Source: Billgrantia desiderata (lineage in GTDB: Bacteria > Pseudomonadota > Gammaproteobacteria > Pseudomonadales > Halomonadaceae). From it: 64,000 bases of DNA. The stretch spans positions 49,508-113,507 of the forward strand of contig JAAQTN010000013.1 of the NCBI GenBank assembly GCA_011742915.1, written 5' to 3'. Position numbers and translations under genes: made by a program. Below are positions 35,401 to 44,819 of this stretch, piece after piece. The notes under the pieces were generated by a model. The model was not told the origin of the DNA. It saw nothing but the letters and a program-made list of their open reading frames with translations, and ran no database searches. Within the stretch, counting starts at the first letter, position 1. Each line of letters begins with the position of its first letter.

Positions 35401-35747
35401 ACCGGGTCTTGCTCGCCGGTTGCATCGTTGACGTCTACCTGTGCTTTGAACAGCAGCTTCTGGACCGCCTCGTTGGCCTCCAGCAGAGAGCGGTTAGGCT
35501 GGCGCAGAATCTGGTCCTGTAGGTCCTGCAGTTGTTTGCCGCTCAACCACGGCTGCCCGTCAGGCAAGCGATTGAGATCGGCAACCGCCTGGGCAAACAC
35601 GCCGGGCAGCAGCCACTGACGAAAGGTATGGCGCAGGCTCTTGGCAGGGTTCGAGGGTATCTCCTGCCCCTGATCGACAATCTGCCAGCCCAGCACCTGC
35701 AACTGCTGGAGAAAGGGCTGCTCGACCTCGGTGTACTCACTCAACAT
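32490..35747 (-). CDS. hsdR: Type I restriction enzyme, motor/endonuclease subunit HsdR
   Basis: This is a 1085-aa restriction subunit. The N-terminal nuclease domain has the PD-(D/E)XK core as PDIVLFVNG (Asp151) and AVVECKKG (Glu165, Lys167). The SF2 translocase motor follows, with Walker A HTQGSGKSL (about 319-327) and DEAH box DEAHRTQGSD (440-449). Motif VI is in LLQAIARTNRVKKGK. A C-terminal helical domain binds the methylase core. Length and motifs are complete, so the subunit looks functional. It lies 16 bases behind darG and shares the operon with hsdM and hsdS. Confidence 0.95.
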   Translation of the reverse strand: MLSEYTEVEQPFLQQLQVLGWQIVDQGQEIPSNPAKSLRHTFRQWLLPGVFAQAVADLNRLPDGQPWLSGKQLQDLQDQILRQPNRSLLEANEAVQKLLFKAQVDVNDATGEQDPVVRLIDFDTPLNNHFLAINQFRVDTPGCVKQFIIPDIVLFVNGIPLAVVECKKGGPTCANPMAEAFVQLQRYMNRRQATAQQGLKEGEPRLFHSNLLLIRSSGVEADYGSITSGEEHFYPWKTLWPQPESVAKGMNPQQRLINGMLEKANLLNLLRTCSVFMDTDGGPRIKVVGRYQQFRAANKIVERLRRGQTAEERSGVVWHTQGSGKSLTMVFLARMLRASCDLHDFKILLINDRVDLEDQLAETATLIGGRVNVIESRRDLRTDLANDSSDINMVMAHKFQLQDQSLPLSVAEALGTYQAIPGKETFGVVNDSSRIVLMIDEAHRTQGSDLGHNIFEAFPNAARIAFTGTPLITERHGEKKTVKRFGEYIDTYKLMDAVEDGTTLQILYEGRTADAALNDKHGFETQFENLFKERSEEELLAIKKKYGATGDLLEAEQRIEAIAKDMVKHYLEHIFPNGFKAQVVCHSKLAAVRYQKAIHQALADTAGALQSASPALAKKVASLKAAVVISSDGTNEAAYVTAARKQARAWNAVENFCRPFAFDDPDKPYVGIAFLVVCDMLLTGFDAPIEQVMYLDKRIREHTLLQAIARTNRVKKGKQRGYVVDYIGLTHHLTDALTLYAATDEQHELASGLKNISSEVPVLQERYQRLLQLFASHKVSQLSEFVEGKLATVEEDAAVVHEAVKALKDEKVRADFDVYLKKFLSSLDIILPHAAGHPYRVPAKRLGYILRVAKERYKDESLDLGDAGQKVRSLINEHLISLGINPKVAPVELLSEDFIEKLNRHAGDNDEAKASEMEHALRKHCTVHHDEDPAFYKSLSEKVEQLIDRYQGQWDKLAEELEKLRKVAAEGRQQGDQGMSREATTFFDHIANEAFEHGEVPADAKPKMKVLMEAVVETLQASIGSIDFWQNSDKQKRTRSEIKAAITLTGIPELKAKRERIAVEIMKLAKNRHDELLKGGKGDRS

Positions 35748-35763
35748 TCATCTCCAGCGAACG

Positions 35764-36843
35764 TTAACCTGCCGGCTGCAAGGCCATGGCTTCGAGCCGA
35801 TTGAGCGCCAACTTCACTTTGCAGAGGTCGAACAGCTTGAGCTTGCGCTGTGCCGAGCGCTCGCCACCCGGCCAGTGGCGCACCCCCTCCATTACCGACT
35901 CGGGGTCTGGTGCGGCTTGCTCTTGGGTTAACAGCCAATCCACCGAAGCCAGCAGCTCCATCCCGAAAGGGGATTCGAAGCCATCGATCAGTGCCGCGGT
36001 CTTTTCCAGCGCCGGCAGATACTGTTTGGCCTCGGTCTTGAGATACAGGGCCACTTTCTCCCGCTTGGCATCATTGAACCAGATGGTGTCCAGCGGCCCG
36101 CAATCATTGATGCGCTTTTCGCTTTTCAGGTAGCTGCCATCCAGGCCGTTCAGCAGATGGCGCAGCCGATCCGCGTAGGGGCCATAGTTATTGGCTTCGA
36201 AACGCAAGTCCAGGGGGTTAGCCAGCCCTTCGGTTTCTATCGAGCGCTCCAGAAACCAAGCCAGCTTCTGGATTTCCAACAGGCTGCACTCCATGCCCAG
36301 CACCCAGTAGCGGCGCACCAGCTCGGCAATCAGCGCTCGAGCCGGCGTCAGTTTTTCCACCCCCTGTCGTTTTGCGACGTTCTGATATTGGGACGTCGGC
36401 TCGAAAACGACGATGTGCACGCCTTCCAGGTCTCCCAGGGCCTGTTCCACCTGCGGCTTGATCTCTGCCCAATCCAGCCCGCCATTGCCCGCCCCCAACG
36501 GCGGAATGGCAATGGAGCGCACCTGATTCTGCTCAATGAAGCGGCGCAGGTCGGCCAGGCCATCGATAATCCACTGCATCTGAGATTTAGCGCGCCAGTG
36601 CTGCTTGGTGGGAAAGTTGACGATCCAGCGCGGGCCCATCAATTCTCCGGTCTCGGTCACGAACACCTGGCCGGTCTTCACCTCGCCGGCCTTGCAGGCA
36701 CGGGTATAGGCAGCGGTATTGGCGGGAAAGCGCTCCTTGAACATCAGTGCAATGCCCTTACCCATGACACCCACCGTATTGACGGTGTTTACCAACGCCT
36801 CGACCTCGGCATCCAGTAGATTGCCTGTTGTATAGGTGATCAT
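35764..36843 (-). CDS. darG: DarG macrodomain antitoxin (DNA ADP-ribosyl glycohydrolase)
   Basis: This is a 359-aa antitoxin. The N-terminal macrodomain (about 1-155) has the ADP-ribose site residues [29 protein letters not shown] and [12 protein letters not shown]. Lys80, in NFPTK, falls at the position I recall as catalytic in Thermus DarG. The C-terminal region (about 160-359) is the DarT-binding part, with [20 protein letters not shown] and [19 protein letters not shown]. It removes ADP-ribose from DNA thymidine and also neutralises DarT. The ATG at 36843 has GAGGAGG before it. It is 10 bases behind darT. Confidence 0.93.
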   Translation of the reverse strand: MITYTTGNLLDAEVEALVNTVNTVGVMGKGIALMFKERFPANTAAYTRACKAGEVKTGQVFVTETGELMGPRWIVNFPTKQHWRAKSQMQWIIDGLADLRRFIEQNQVRSIAIPPLGAGNGGLDWAEIKPQVEQALGDLEGVHIVVFEPTSQYQNVAKRQGVEKLTPARALIAELVRRYWVLGMECSLLEIQKLAWFLERSIETEGLANPLDLRFEANNYGPYADRLRHLLNGLDGSYLKSEKRINDCGPLDTIWFNDAKREKVALYLKTEAKQYLPALEKTAALIDGFESPFGMELLASVDWLLTQEQAAPDPESVMEGVRHWPGGERSAQRKLKLFDLCKVKLALNRLEAMALQPAG

Positions 36844-36853
36844 GGCTGCCTCC

Positions 36854-37504
36854 TCAAAAGTACCAGCCGGGAATACAGCGGATATCCAGTTGGACACCCA
36901 GCATCGCGGCCTGTTGTTGTAATTCTAGTTGCACCTGTTGGGTATAACACACTGCCCCAAATAGCGCCTGAATGGGCACCTGCCCATGAACGAGCGCCTC
37001 GGCCTGGTAGCGCTCCACCTTCTCCGGATCGTCCGGATCACGCTGGAAATTGCGCTGTTGCAACAGCGGCCAATCAATGGCGCTCAGGTGCTCCAATGCA
37101 TTGAAGTAATTGGCCGTTACCGGGTAGGCGTGACGGTCGGTGAAGACAAAAGGTAGCCCCAGCTCGGCCACCTTGGACAGGCTGGACACCAGAATGACGA
37201 TATCGGCATTGGCTACCTGCCGTACGCCACCGCGGCCAGTATGAATGTTGTACATCATCGGCGAAAAGGGGGTGAAGTAGAACGGCACGTAATCGTTCAA
37301 CACCCCACCTGGCGGCAGTGGCACCACCCGATGAGCACGACGATTGATCAGTTCTTCATTGCCAATGGTCACCCAATTCGGCGAGCGCGCCCCGCCATTG
37401 CCGGCATGCAGGCCGTTAGCCAGAATCCAGGGCAGGTTCTGACGATGGGTAATGCGCCAGATCAGAGCCTTGTCCGGATTGAGGTTGGGATAACGGCTAG
37501 GCAT
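36854..37504 (-). CDS. darT: DarT DNA ADP-ribosyltransferase toxin
   Basis: This is a 216-aa toxin of the DUF4433 (DarT) family, which ADP-ribosylates thymidine in single-stranded DNA using NAD. It begins near [20 protein letters not shown], with an [19 protein letters not shown] loop and the DarT stretch [12 protein letters not shown]. The catalytic glutamate is expected at Glu169 in [12 protein letters not shown]. The ATG at 37504 overlaps the end of hsdS by 8 bases, the same pattern as the hsdM-hsdS junction, so the toxin is translated from the restriction operon mRNA. The antitoxin gene follows. The active-site positions look intact. Confidence 0.93.
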   Translation of the reverse strand: MPSRYPNLNPDKALIWRITHRQNLPWILANGLHAGNGGARSPNWVTIGNEELINRRAHRVVPLPPGGVLNDYVPFYFTPFSPMMYNIHTGRGGVRQVANADIVILVSSLSKVAELGLPFVFTDRHAYPVTANYFNALEHLSAIDWPLLQQRNFQRDPDDPEKVERYQAEALVHGQVPIQALFGAVCYTQQVQLELQQQAAMLGVQLDIRCIPGWYF

Positions 37505-38726
37505 TGACTGCCTCGGGTTCAGCCACGGCATCGACTCGGACCGGGACCTTGCCGGTGAGGAGATCATGCATTAGGCCTGCTTTTTGTTTTTGGAATTTAT
37601 TCAATAGCTCACTCTCTTCAGAAATCACTCTATTAATCGCCGCTGCCCGCGCAACAATTTCTTTTTGCTCATCAATTCTTGGCCATGCAAAGACAATACT
37701 ATTGAGTACCTCTCCATTGGCGACATCACGCCCGCCGGAATTAACCCGGCATCTGATCTGCCTTTTCACTCTTTCATCAAAGGAAAGCAGGCTCTGCAAA
37801 AAGGCAGGATCCGCCTTGCCATCATCCAAATGAATACGCATAAGATTTGATGACATTATCCAACCATCCTGCTCAGGCTCGATAACCACTGATCTTCCAA
37901 CATCAGCCACTCGGGAAAATACCACTTCCCCCGGCCGGATACGATAACCTACGAGATGATTTGCATATATCTCACTAACAAAAAGCAGCTCATCCTCTAA
38001 AAACTCACCTTCACCGAGGGCACCAATTGTGATAACAGGAACACCTTCCTGAACCCAGTGCTCCCCTTTCAGGGAAGATCCAAAGGGGCCTGTTTTGATA
38101 TGCGGTATGCCTAGTTGTGCCATTTCCCGAAGGGACTGGGCTTTCCACTCCTTTGGAACCCACCCAATCGAGGTTTCCTGGTACAGCTCCCGGGCCTGCG
38201 CGCGCGGCGGGCGCAGCTGGCCGTCGGGGCCAATGCCGCGGGTAAACAGGTCGTGCATCAGCCCGGCCTTTACCTGCTGATATTTGTCGATTAAGGCTTG
38301 GGTTTTTTCTATGGCTCGGTCGATGGTTTGCAGGATATCTGCAATTTTCGTTTGCTTTTGGAACCCTGGATTAAAGAAAGAAATTTTTTCCAGCCAGTCG
38401 CGACTGATACTTGGCACCCCTGTAGCTTCATTTAACTTCGAAAGATCGTAGTTGAGAAGGCAATAATATAGCCAGCGAGTATCTACATCCTTAGATGGCA
38501 ACACCGCAAACGTTGTATCCGTGGCCCAGAACGGGGCGAGAGACAGCTGTGGGTTTCCCAGTGAACCCTTTCTAGGAACCACCACTCCAGCCTCAAACAT
38601 GGCTCTTGAGGCGCGACCATACTCGCCACCAGTTCCTATGATGGGCACAGCACCATCCTCATCCACCACCTCAGATGACGACTTCCCATAAACTATCGAA
38701 GACACATCGGCAAGCCTGCTATGCAT
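37497..38726 (-). CDS. hsdS: Type I restriction-modification specificity subunit HsdS
   Basis: This is a 409-aa DNA-recognition subunit with two target-recognition domains (about residues 1-130 and 205-355). Each is followed by a conserved helical repeat. The related stretches [20 protein letters not shown] (central) and [14 protein letters not shown] (C-terminal) are visible. The central spacer also holds [17 protein letters not shown], the usual start of the second domain. GC content falls well below the flanks inside the recognition domains, as expected for domains acquired by recombination. Its ATG overlaps the hsdM stop by 8 bases. The recognised DNA sequence cannot be deduced. Confidence 0.93.
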   Translation of the reverse strand: MHSRLADVSSIVYGKSSSEVVDEDGAVPIIGTGGEYGRASRAMFEAGVVVPRKGSLGNPQLSLAPFWATDTTFAVLPSKDVDTRWLYYCLLNYDLSKLNEATGVPSISRDWLEKISFFNPGFQKQTKIADILQTIDRAIEKTQALIDKYQQVKAGLMHDLFTRGIGPDGQLRPPRAQARELYQETSIGWVPKEWKAQSLREMAQLGIPHIKTGPFGSSLKGEHWVQEGVPVITIGALGEGEFLEDELLFVSEIYANHLVGYRIRPGEVVFSRVADVGRSVVIEPEQDGWIMSSNLMRIHLDDGKADPAFLQSLLSFDERVKRQIRCRVNSGGRDVANGEVLNSIVFAWPRIDEQKEIVARAAAINRVISEESELLNKFQKQKAGLMHDLLTGKVPVRVDAVAEPEAVNA

Positions 38727-41457
38727 ACCCCAGCTCCACTAAAAACTCCTGCAATTGGCGCGAAGCCTGATCCCGCTCCGCCTCAATCTGACGGGCAGTG
38801 ACCGCGTACTTGCTCCACAGGTTCTCGATAGCCTTGATGCAGGCGCGCTGCTCGGTACGCAGGTAATTCTGATAGATCGCCATCAGCCGCTGACGCAGCC
38901 GCTCGATGATCACCGTGCGTGCCTCGTCCACCGAGATTTTCTTGCGCGCACTCTCCACCAGCTCGTCACGCTTGTTCTCGATGGCCTTGATGGTGGCCTT
39001 GAGTGTCTTGGCTTCGTTCTCCAGGGTCTTATGACCTTCCAGTTCGGCCTCTAGGCGCTGGGCACGGTCATAGGCCCGTTGGCCCTGTTCCATGGCATTT
39101 CGCAGTGCCAGGTCGAGTTGCGTCGTAAAGCGCTGCTGAGCCGCCAGATCGATGATGCGCTGGCCGTTGGCGAACTGTGGCGCCCTTGCCGTCAGCCCTT
39201 CGCTGCAATAGAAAGGTCTCTTGCTACCCTCAGGCAGCTTGCCAGCGACCTTGAGTTCACTGAAAAGGTGTGTCGCCAAGTCCTTGATGCGCTTCAGCTC
39301 GGCTTTCCACTCGGCGTTCAGCGCCTTGTGTTCTTCCTTCTTGGCTTTGACCTCGCTACTCGGCAGCACGCCGGTATCGTCGCTGTCCTCGAAGTCCTCT
39401 TCGTCGGCGGCGGCAAACAGCGCCTGCAATTCGGCAAGGCGAGCCTGAGCTTGCTCCTGCTCCTCCAGTACCTCGGGGAACTGGCTCTGCAGGATATCCT
39501 CGTCCGGGATCAGCTCCGGCCCCCAGCCGCTGGCGGCGATGGACTTGAAGTCCGCCTTGAGATGATCCACGTAGGTAGCAAACGCCCCGCGTATCTGAAA
39601 AGCCGTAAGCAGTTGCTGCTCGGCCAGCGCCCGCTGGATGCTTTCCAGTAGCTGGCTGCGCATGACGTAGACGTTGCGTGGCCTATCCTGCTGGTTGTCG
39701 GCATCCGGCGCCAGCGCCTCGACAATGGGCAGGTTTGCCTGCCACCACTGCTCGAGCGTCTCCATGAAGGCCTGGTTGGCCGTCATCACACCCTGGTGGC
39801 GGTTGACGAAATCAGCAATCTCCCGCTTGTCACTAAGCGCCGGTGAGAAGTCCATATAGCCGGCACCCCGGGGCACGAAGGTATCGGCCTTGAGCTGCGG
39901 ATAATTTTCCCAGTAATGGCCGAGGCTCTCGATCTCGGCGATCGGCACGCCGCCGTGGAGGTGAGCACGGACGTCGTGGGGCTCGGGGGGTGGGGCATTG
40001 TCCACGTAGCGGCGAATATTGCAGTTGTACTCCTCGGCCCGAATCTCCGCTACCGGCACCGGACGAGCGTAACCGGGGATCTCGCCACCGTGGCGGTAGG
40101 CGTAGATGATCTTGTCGATGTCTTCCGGGCGCAGGTGATTCTGAGCCTTGCCTTCGCGGTACTCGCGGTCGGCGTTGATGAAAAGCACACTGCCATTCTC
40201 ACCCCGGCGATGCTCCGCGCCCTGCTTGTTCATCACCAACAGGCAGGCGGGTATGCCGGTGCCATAGAAGAGGTTACCGGGCAGGCCGATCACCGCCTCC
40301 AGGTAGCCGTGGTCGATAAAGTACTTGCGCGCTTCGCGCTCCTCACCACCACGAAACAACACACCATGAGGCATGACCGTGGCCATGCGCCCATCATGCT
40401 TGAGCACGGCCAGCATGTGCTGGACGAACATCAGGTCCGCTTTCCTGCCCTTCTCCGGCATCATCACCGGGAAGCGGCCGCTGAACTTGAGATCCTTCTT
40501 GATGTAGTTCTGGCTGAAGGGTGGGTTGGCCACCACGCGGTCGAACCGTTTCAACTCGTTGTGCTCATCGAGATGCTGCGGTTCACGCAGGGTATCCTCC
40601 TGGCGGATATCGGCGTGGGATATTCCATGCAGCAGCATGTTCATCTTGCAGATCGACCAGGTAGTGCCGATCTTCTCCTGGCCGTAGAGAGCCAGCTCGC
40701 TGGCATCGCCGCCCTTCTCGCGCAGGTAGTCGCGCATCTGGATCAGCATACCGCCCGACCCCACCGTTGGATCGTATACGCTCATCCCTTCTTCGGGATC
40801 GCAGATCTCGACGCACAGCCTGACCACTTCCCAGGGGGTGTAGAACTCACCCGCCTTCTTGCCGGCGGAATCGGCAAAGTACTTGATCAGCCACTCGTAG
40901 GCGGCGCCGAGCAAGTCGGGAAACTCGAAGTCCTCGTCACGTAGCGGGATCTTGTCGAAGTTCAGGACGAAGTCGGCCAGGGTATCGTCATCGAGCGTAC
41001 GCTGGCCGATCTTGCGGTTGAAGTTGATGCCCTTCAACACATCCTGAAGAACCTCGATATTGTCATCTTCGATGGCTTCCAGGGCCTTGTTCAGCGCGCG
41101 ACCGACATCCGTCTTGACGTGCTTGAGCGCAGGCCGCTGTACGATCTTGGTGACACCGTTCTCAACCACCTCCTCCTGCCAAGGCTCATTCCAACGAGCG
41201 CGGGGCGGCACATAGAAGTACTTGCCGGAGTAGTTGTCGGGATCCTCCAGCTCGACGGCAATATCTTCCTCGGCCATGCCCTGAGCCCGGTACCGCTTGC
41301 GCAGTGCCTGGCGACGCTGATCGAACAGATCGCTGGCACGCTTGAGGAAGAGCATGCCGAAGATGTATTCCTTGTACTCGCTGGCATCCATGCTGCCGCG
41401 CAGATCGTCGCAGGCGCGCAGCAGCAGGCTTTCCAGGTGAGGGAGCGTCAGTTTCAT
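38719..41457 (-). CDS. hsdM: Type I restriction-modification DNA methylase subunit HsdM (long form)
   Basis: This is a 912-aa N6-adenine methyltransferase subunit. The N-terminal helical domain starts [17 protein letters not shown]. The SAM-binding motif I is DPTVGSGGM (about 229-237), with upstream [10 protein letters not shown], and the catalytic motif is NPPF (311-314). Most HsdM proteins are about 500-800 aa. Here a C-terminal part of about 250 residues is highly charged and coiled-coil-like ([37 protein letters not shown]). It is the first gene of the operon. The start at 41457 has GGAAG before it; a longer frame upstream is unlikely. The cluster must use this subunit for both protection and complex assembly. 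Confidence 0.93.
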   Translation of the reverse strand: MKLTLPHLESLLLRACDDLRGSMDASEYKEYIFGMLFLKRASDLFDQRRQALRKRYRAQGMAEEDIAVELEDPDNYSGKYFYVPPRARWNEPWQEEVVENGVTKIVQRPALKHVKTDVGRALNKALEAIEDDNIEVLQDVLKGINFNRKIGQRTLDDDTLADFVLNFDKIPLRDEDFEFPDLLGAAYEWLIKYFADSAGKKAGEFYTPWEVVRLCVEICDPEEGMSVYDPTVGSGGMLIQMRDYLREKGGDASELALYGQEKIGTTWSICKMNMLLHGISHADIRQEDTLREPQHLDEHNELKRFDRVVANPPFSQNYIKKDLKFSGRFPVMMPEKGRKADLMFVQHMLAVLKHDGRMATVMPHGVLFRGGEEREARKYFIDHGYLEAVIGLPGNLFYGTGIPACLLVMNKQGAEHRRGENGSVLFINADREYREGKAQNHLRPEDIDKIIYAYRHGGEIPGYARPVPVAEIRAEEYNCNIRRYVDNAPPPEPHDVRAHLHGGVPIAEIESLGHYWENYPQLKADTFVPRGAGYMDFSPALSDKREIADFVNRHQGVMTANQAFMETLEQWWQANLPIVEALAPDADNQQDRPRNVYVMRSQLLESIQRALAEQQLLTAFQIRGAFATYVDHLKADFKSIAASGWGPELIPDEDILQSQFPEVLEEQEQAQARLAELQALFAAADEEDFEDSDDTGVLPSSEVKAKKEEHKALNAEWKAELKRIKDLATHLFSELKVAGKLPEGSKRPFYCSEGLTARAPQFANGQRIIDLAAQQRFTTQLDLALRNAMEQGQRAYDRAQRLEAELEGHKTLENEAKTLKATIKAIENKRDELVESARKKISVDEARTVIIERLRQRLMAIYQNYLRTEQRACIKAIENLWSKYAVTARQIEAERDQASRQLQEFLVELGYA

Positions 41458-41571
41458 CGGTCTTCCGGGGCTCGTCTGTTCGGGGCTCGAAGATGACCGG
41501 TATGGTACCCGGAACATCTTGCCCTGCCCATTGGCATTAGGGCGTCCGCTCAATGCCCAGAGATGAAGCCC

Positions 41572-42414
41572 TTAACGGATCCCCGCCCTGAGGAACGACT
41601 GCACGAACTGGCGCTGGAACAGCAGGAAGGCGACCAGCAGCGGCGCGATGCTGAGCAGCGTGGCGGCGCTGACGGTGGCCCAGTTGACGCCGGTTTCCGG
41701 CGCCGAGAAGATGCCGAGCCCCACGGTGAGCGGGCGGCTCTCCACCGAGTTGGTGACCACCAGCGGCCACAGGAAATTGTTCCAGTGATGGCTGATCGAG
41801 ACCAGGCCGTAGGCCAGGTAGGTGGGCTTGGCCAGGGGCACGTAGACCTTGAGCAGGATCGCCATCCAGCCGCAGCCCTCCACCCGGGCGGCCTCCTCCA
41901 GCTCGCGGGGGATGGTCTTGAAGGTCTGGCGCAGCAGGAAGATGCCGAAGGCGCTGGCCACGTAAGGCAGGCCGATGCCGGTGATGGTGTCGACCAGCCC
42001 CAGTCCACTGGCGATACGGTAGTTCTCCACGATCAGCACCTCGGGGAACACGAACAGCTGGATCAGCACCAGCATGAACAGCACGTCGCGCCCGGGAATG
42101 GGAAAGCGGGCGAAGGCGAAGGCTGCCAGGGTGCAGACCACGAACTGCGCCAGCACCACCCCGGTGACCAGCAGGAAGGTGTTGAGGTAATAGCGGGCGA
42201 ACGGCGCCTGGGCCCAGGCGTTGGCGAAGTTGTCCAGCGTGATCGGAGCGAACAGATCGAAGCGCACCATGTAGGCCGGCGGATGGAAGGCGGCCCAGAT
42301 GGCGTAGAGCAGCGGAAAGATCCAGATGATCGCCAGCAGCCAGGCGGCCGTGGTCTCGAGACTCGGCACGCGCAGGGCGAAGCGGCTGGCGGCGGGGCTG
42401 ATGGCTCGGTTCAT
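41572..42414 (-). CDS. ABC transporter permease, MalG/UgpE family
   Basis: This is a 280-aa inner-membrane permease with six hydrophobic helices. The EAA loop that contacts the ATPase reads ELEEAARVEGCGWMAILLKV, with the usual G then L-x-P pattern (VPLAKPTYLAYG). The start MNRAISPAASRFALRV overlaps the stop of the upstream permease gene by 4 bases. It is the last gene of an ATPase-receptor-permease-permease operon for carbohydrate uptake (CUT1) type substrates. Confidence 0.9.
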   Translation of the reverse strand: MNRAISPAASRFALRVPSLETTAAWLLAIIWIFPLLYAIWAAFHPPAYMVRFDLFAPITLDNFANAWAQAPFARYYLNTFLLVTGVVLAQFVVCTLAAFAFARFPIPGRDVLFMLVLIQLFVFPEVLIVENYRIASGLGLVDTITGIGLPYVASAFGIFLLRQTFKTIPRELEEAARVEGCGWMAILLKVYVPLAKPTYLAYGLVSISHHWNNFLWPLVVTNSVESRPLTVGLGIFSAPETGVNWATVSAATLLSIAPLLVAFLLFQRQFVQSFLRAGIR

Positions 42415-43298
42415 TGATAGTGCGTCCTGCGGTCGATCACGGTGAACTTGAGCGTGGCCACCACCGCCAGCACCAGCAGGATCACCACGGTGATGGTGGC
42501 GGCATAGGTGCGGTCGAAGAACGAGAAGGCATTCTCGTAGACGTAGTAGAGCAGCAGGTTGGTGGCGTTGTTGGGCCCGCCCTTGGTCAGGATGAACAGG
42601 TGATCGACCACCCGCACGGCGTTGATCAGGGCATTGATCAGCACGAACAGCGTGGTCGGCATCAAGAGTGGGAAGGTCACCCGCCAGAAGAAGCTCCAGC
42701 GGCTGGTGCCCTCCAGGTCCGAGGCCTCCTTCAGCTCCGGCGGGATGCTCTGCAGCGCCGCCAGGTAGAAGATCATGAAGAAACCGGCCTCCTTCCATAC
42801 CGTCATCACGATCACCGAGGTCAGCGCCACGCTGGGGTCGCCCAGCCAGTTGACCCCGGAGAGCCCCAGCGCGCCGAGCAGCTTGTTGAACAGGCCGATC
42901 TGCGGTGCGTAGAAGAACATCCAGATGTTGGCCGCGGCGATCATCGGCAGGATGGTCGGGGTGAAATAGGCCATACGCACGAAGCCGCGCCCCGGCAGGC
43001 GGGCATTGACGAACAGCGCCATGCCCAGCGCCAGGGCGATGGAAGTGGGAATGGTGCCGAGGGCATAGATCAGGTTGTTGCGCGCCACCCGCCAGAAGGT
43101 GCGGTCCTCCACCAGCATGGCGTAGTTCTCCAGCCCGACGAACTCCGGCGGCGCGCCGCGAAAGCCGGGCAGGAAGAAGCTGTTGATCAACGTCGCCACG
43201 GTGGGCAGATAGGCGAAGGTGCCGAGCAGCACCGCCGCCGGCAGCAGCAACAGCGCACCGTAGATCTGCATGCGTCGGTCGGCATTCTGGATCATCAT
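42411..43298 (-). CDS. ABC transporter permease, MalF/UgpA family
   Basis: This is a 295-aa permease with six helices. Its EAA loop reads ELKEASDLEGTSRWSFFWRV followed by TFPLLMPTTLF. The N-terminus (QIYGALLLLPAAVLLGTFAY, followed by LPTVATLINSFF) is typical of UgpA-like subunits. It lies 186 bases downstream of the receptor gene, across a gap with a hairpin (43389-43410), and overlaps the second permease gene by 4 bases. Confidence 0.9.
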   Translation of the reverse strand: MMIQNADRRMQIYGALLLLPAAVLLGTFAYLPTVATLINSFFLPGFRGAPPEFVGLENYAMLVEDRTFWRVARNNLIYALGTIPTSIALALGMALFVNARLPGRGFVRMAYFTPTILPMIAAANIWMFFYAPQIGLFNKLLGALGLSGVNWLGDPSVALTSVIVMTVWKEAGFFMIFYLAALQSIPPELKEASDLEGTSRWSFFWRVTFPLLMPTTLFVLINALINAVRVVDHLFILTKGGPNNATNLLLYYVYENAFSFFDRTYAATITVVILLVLAVVATLKFTVIDRRTHYQ

Positions 43299-43388
43299 GG
43301 CCCATCCCGGGGATCGGGGCTATCCGGCGGCAAGGCCCCGGAGTGCCGTACCATCGATGAGGCGCTGTGAATCCTTCCCTGGACGCTA

Positions 43389-43410
43389 CATTCGACATCC
43401 CTGTCGAATG
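43389..43410 (-). repeat. Intercistronic hairpin between receptor and permease genes
   Basis: CATTCGACA and TGTCGAATG form a 9-base perfect stem with a TCCC loop in the 186-base gap (43299-43484). No gene is seen there. It probably protects or attenuates the operon mRNA. Confidence 0.55.
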
Positions 43411-43484
43411 ACCTCCTCTTCGACCTTGCCCCCGGAGCCCTATCTGCGTCGGTTCGATTTTTCGACGTTATGCCCTTCGAAGCC

Positions 43485-44819
43485 TCAGCGAGAGCGTGCG
43501 TAGCGGCGCAGCGCCGCGTCAGCCTCCGCCTGGGCCTGCTTGAGCGCTTCCTCCGGCGACATCTGGCCGGTCAGTGCCGCCTGCACGGCGTTGTCCAGCG
43601 CCCGGCGCACTCGCCCGCCCTGGTAGGTGGCCAGCTCCGCGGTGGCGTGCTCGAGCTGGTCGCGGGCCACCGCCGCCGGGGCGAACTCCTCGACGTAGTT
43701 GCGCAGCGCCTCGGTCTCGTAGGAGGCCGGACTCACGCCCATGTAGCCGGTCTCGATCGACCAGGCTGCGGCACGCTCGGGGTCGGTCATCCAGCGAATG
43801 AAGGTCATCGCCGCGCGCTGCTCCTCCTCGGTGCTGTCCTTGAACAGGTAGAAGTTGCCGCCGCCGGTGGGGCTGCCGCGTTGGGTGTTCATGGGCAACA
43901 TCGCCACGCCGAAGTCGAAGCCGGCCTCGTTGCGCACCGCGGTGAGGTTGCCGGTGGTGTGCCACATCATGGCGGTGGCCTGCTCGATGAAGTTCTGGCG
44001 CAGCGTGCCCCACTCGATGGTGCCGTCGGGCATGGCCTGATGCTCCTGGGAGAGTGAGACCCAGTACTCCAGCGCCTCGATGGCAGCGGGGTCGTCGAAG
44101 TAGACCTCGGTGCCCTCTTCGTTCATCAGTCGGTGGCCGTTCTGGAAGGCGAAGGCCTGGAACATCCAGTAGGGATAGCCGGTGGAGGGCACCATCACGC
44201 CCCACTGCTGGCCGTTGCTGGCGTCGCGCACCGCGGCGGCCATCTCCGCCATCTCCTCCCAGTTCTCGGGCGGCGTCTCGGGGTCGAGCCCGGCCGCCTC
44301 GAAGGCGTCCTTGTTCCAGTAGAGCACGATGGTGGAGCGCTGGAAGGGAATGCCGTAGGTCTGACCGTCGATCTGGCCGTTCTCCATCAGCCCGGGGTAG
44401 AAGCCGTCGAGCCACTCACGCTCCTCGTCGGTTTCGATCACCGAGTCGAAGGAGACGATGGCGTCCTGCTCCAGCAGGTCGAACAGGTCGATGGAGAACA
44501 GCACCGAGAGCTGCGGCGCATTGCCTGCCTCGATGGCCGACATCGCCCGTACCCTGGTGTCGTCATAGTTGCCGGCGTAGATGGCATTCACCGAAATATC
44601 CGGATGCTCGTTCTCGAATTCGGCCACCAGACCGTCGATCACGTCGGTCAGGGCGCCGCCCACGGCCACCGGGTAGTACATGGTCAGCTCGGTCTGGGCC
44701 TGAGCGCTCAGCGAACCGGCGGCCAACAGCCCGGCCACCGCCGCGGCACCCAGCCTGCCGCCCTTGACGAGACTGCCACCGGCTGGACAGCCACCTGCTA
44801 GAGAGAAGCGTGCGTTCAT
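43485..44819 (-). CDS. ABC transporter substrate-binding protein, UgpB/MalE-like (family 1)
   Basis: This is a 444-aa periplasmic receptor. An N-terminal export signal (LGAAAVAGLLAAGSLSAQAQ) cleaves near AQA. The mature start TELTMYYPVAVGGALTDVID, followed by GLVAEFENEHPDISV, is typical of UgpB-like glycerol-phosphate or oligosaccharide receptors. Further marks are GIPFQRSTIVLYWNKDAFEAAG and FYLFKDSTEEEQRAAMTFIR. The mature protein is strongly acidic. The ATG at 44819 has AGGAG before it and overlaps the ATPase stop by 4 bases. The ligand is unknown; sn-glycerol-3-phosphate and glycosides are both possible. Confidence 0.9.
   Translation of the reverse strand: MNARFSLAGGCPAGGSLVKGGRLGAAAVAGLLAAGSLSAQAQTELTMYYPVAVGGALTDVIDGLVAEFENEHPDISVNAIYAGNYDDTRVRAMSAIEAGNAPQLSVLFSIDLFDLLEQDAIVSFDSVIETDEEREWLDGFYPGLMENGQIDGQTYGIPFQRSTIVLYWNKDAFEAAGLDPETPPENWEEMAEMAAAVRDASNGQQWGVMVPSTGYPYWMFQAFAFQNGHRLMNEEGTEVYFDDPAAIEALEYWVSLSQEHQAMPDGTIEWGTLRQNFIEQATAMMWHTTGNLTAVRNEAGFDFGVAMLPMNTQRGSPTGGGNFYLFKDSTEEEQRAAMTFIRWMTDPERAAAWSIETGYMGVSPASYETEALRNYVEEFAPAAVARDQLEHATAELATYQGGRVRRALDNAVQAALTGQMSPEEALKQAQAEADAALRRYARSR

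Noticed and set aside
35764-36843. Stand-alone macrodomain protein unrelated to toxin-antitoxin systems
   Set aside because: The extended C-terminal domain, the Lys80 position and the adjacent DarT toxin identify DarG.
42415-43398. Plausible N-terminal extension of the MalG-like permease
   Set aside because: The frame runs through the other permease gene in another frame; the ATG at 42414 begins a normal permease N-terminus and has the 4-base overlap typical of the operon.
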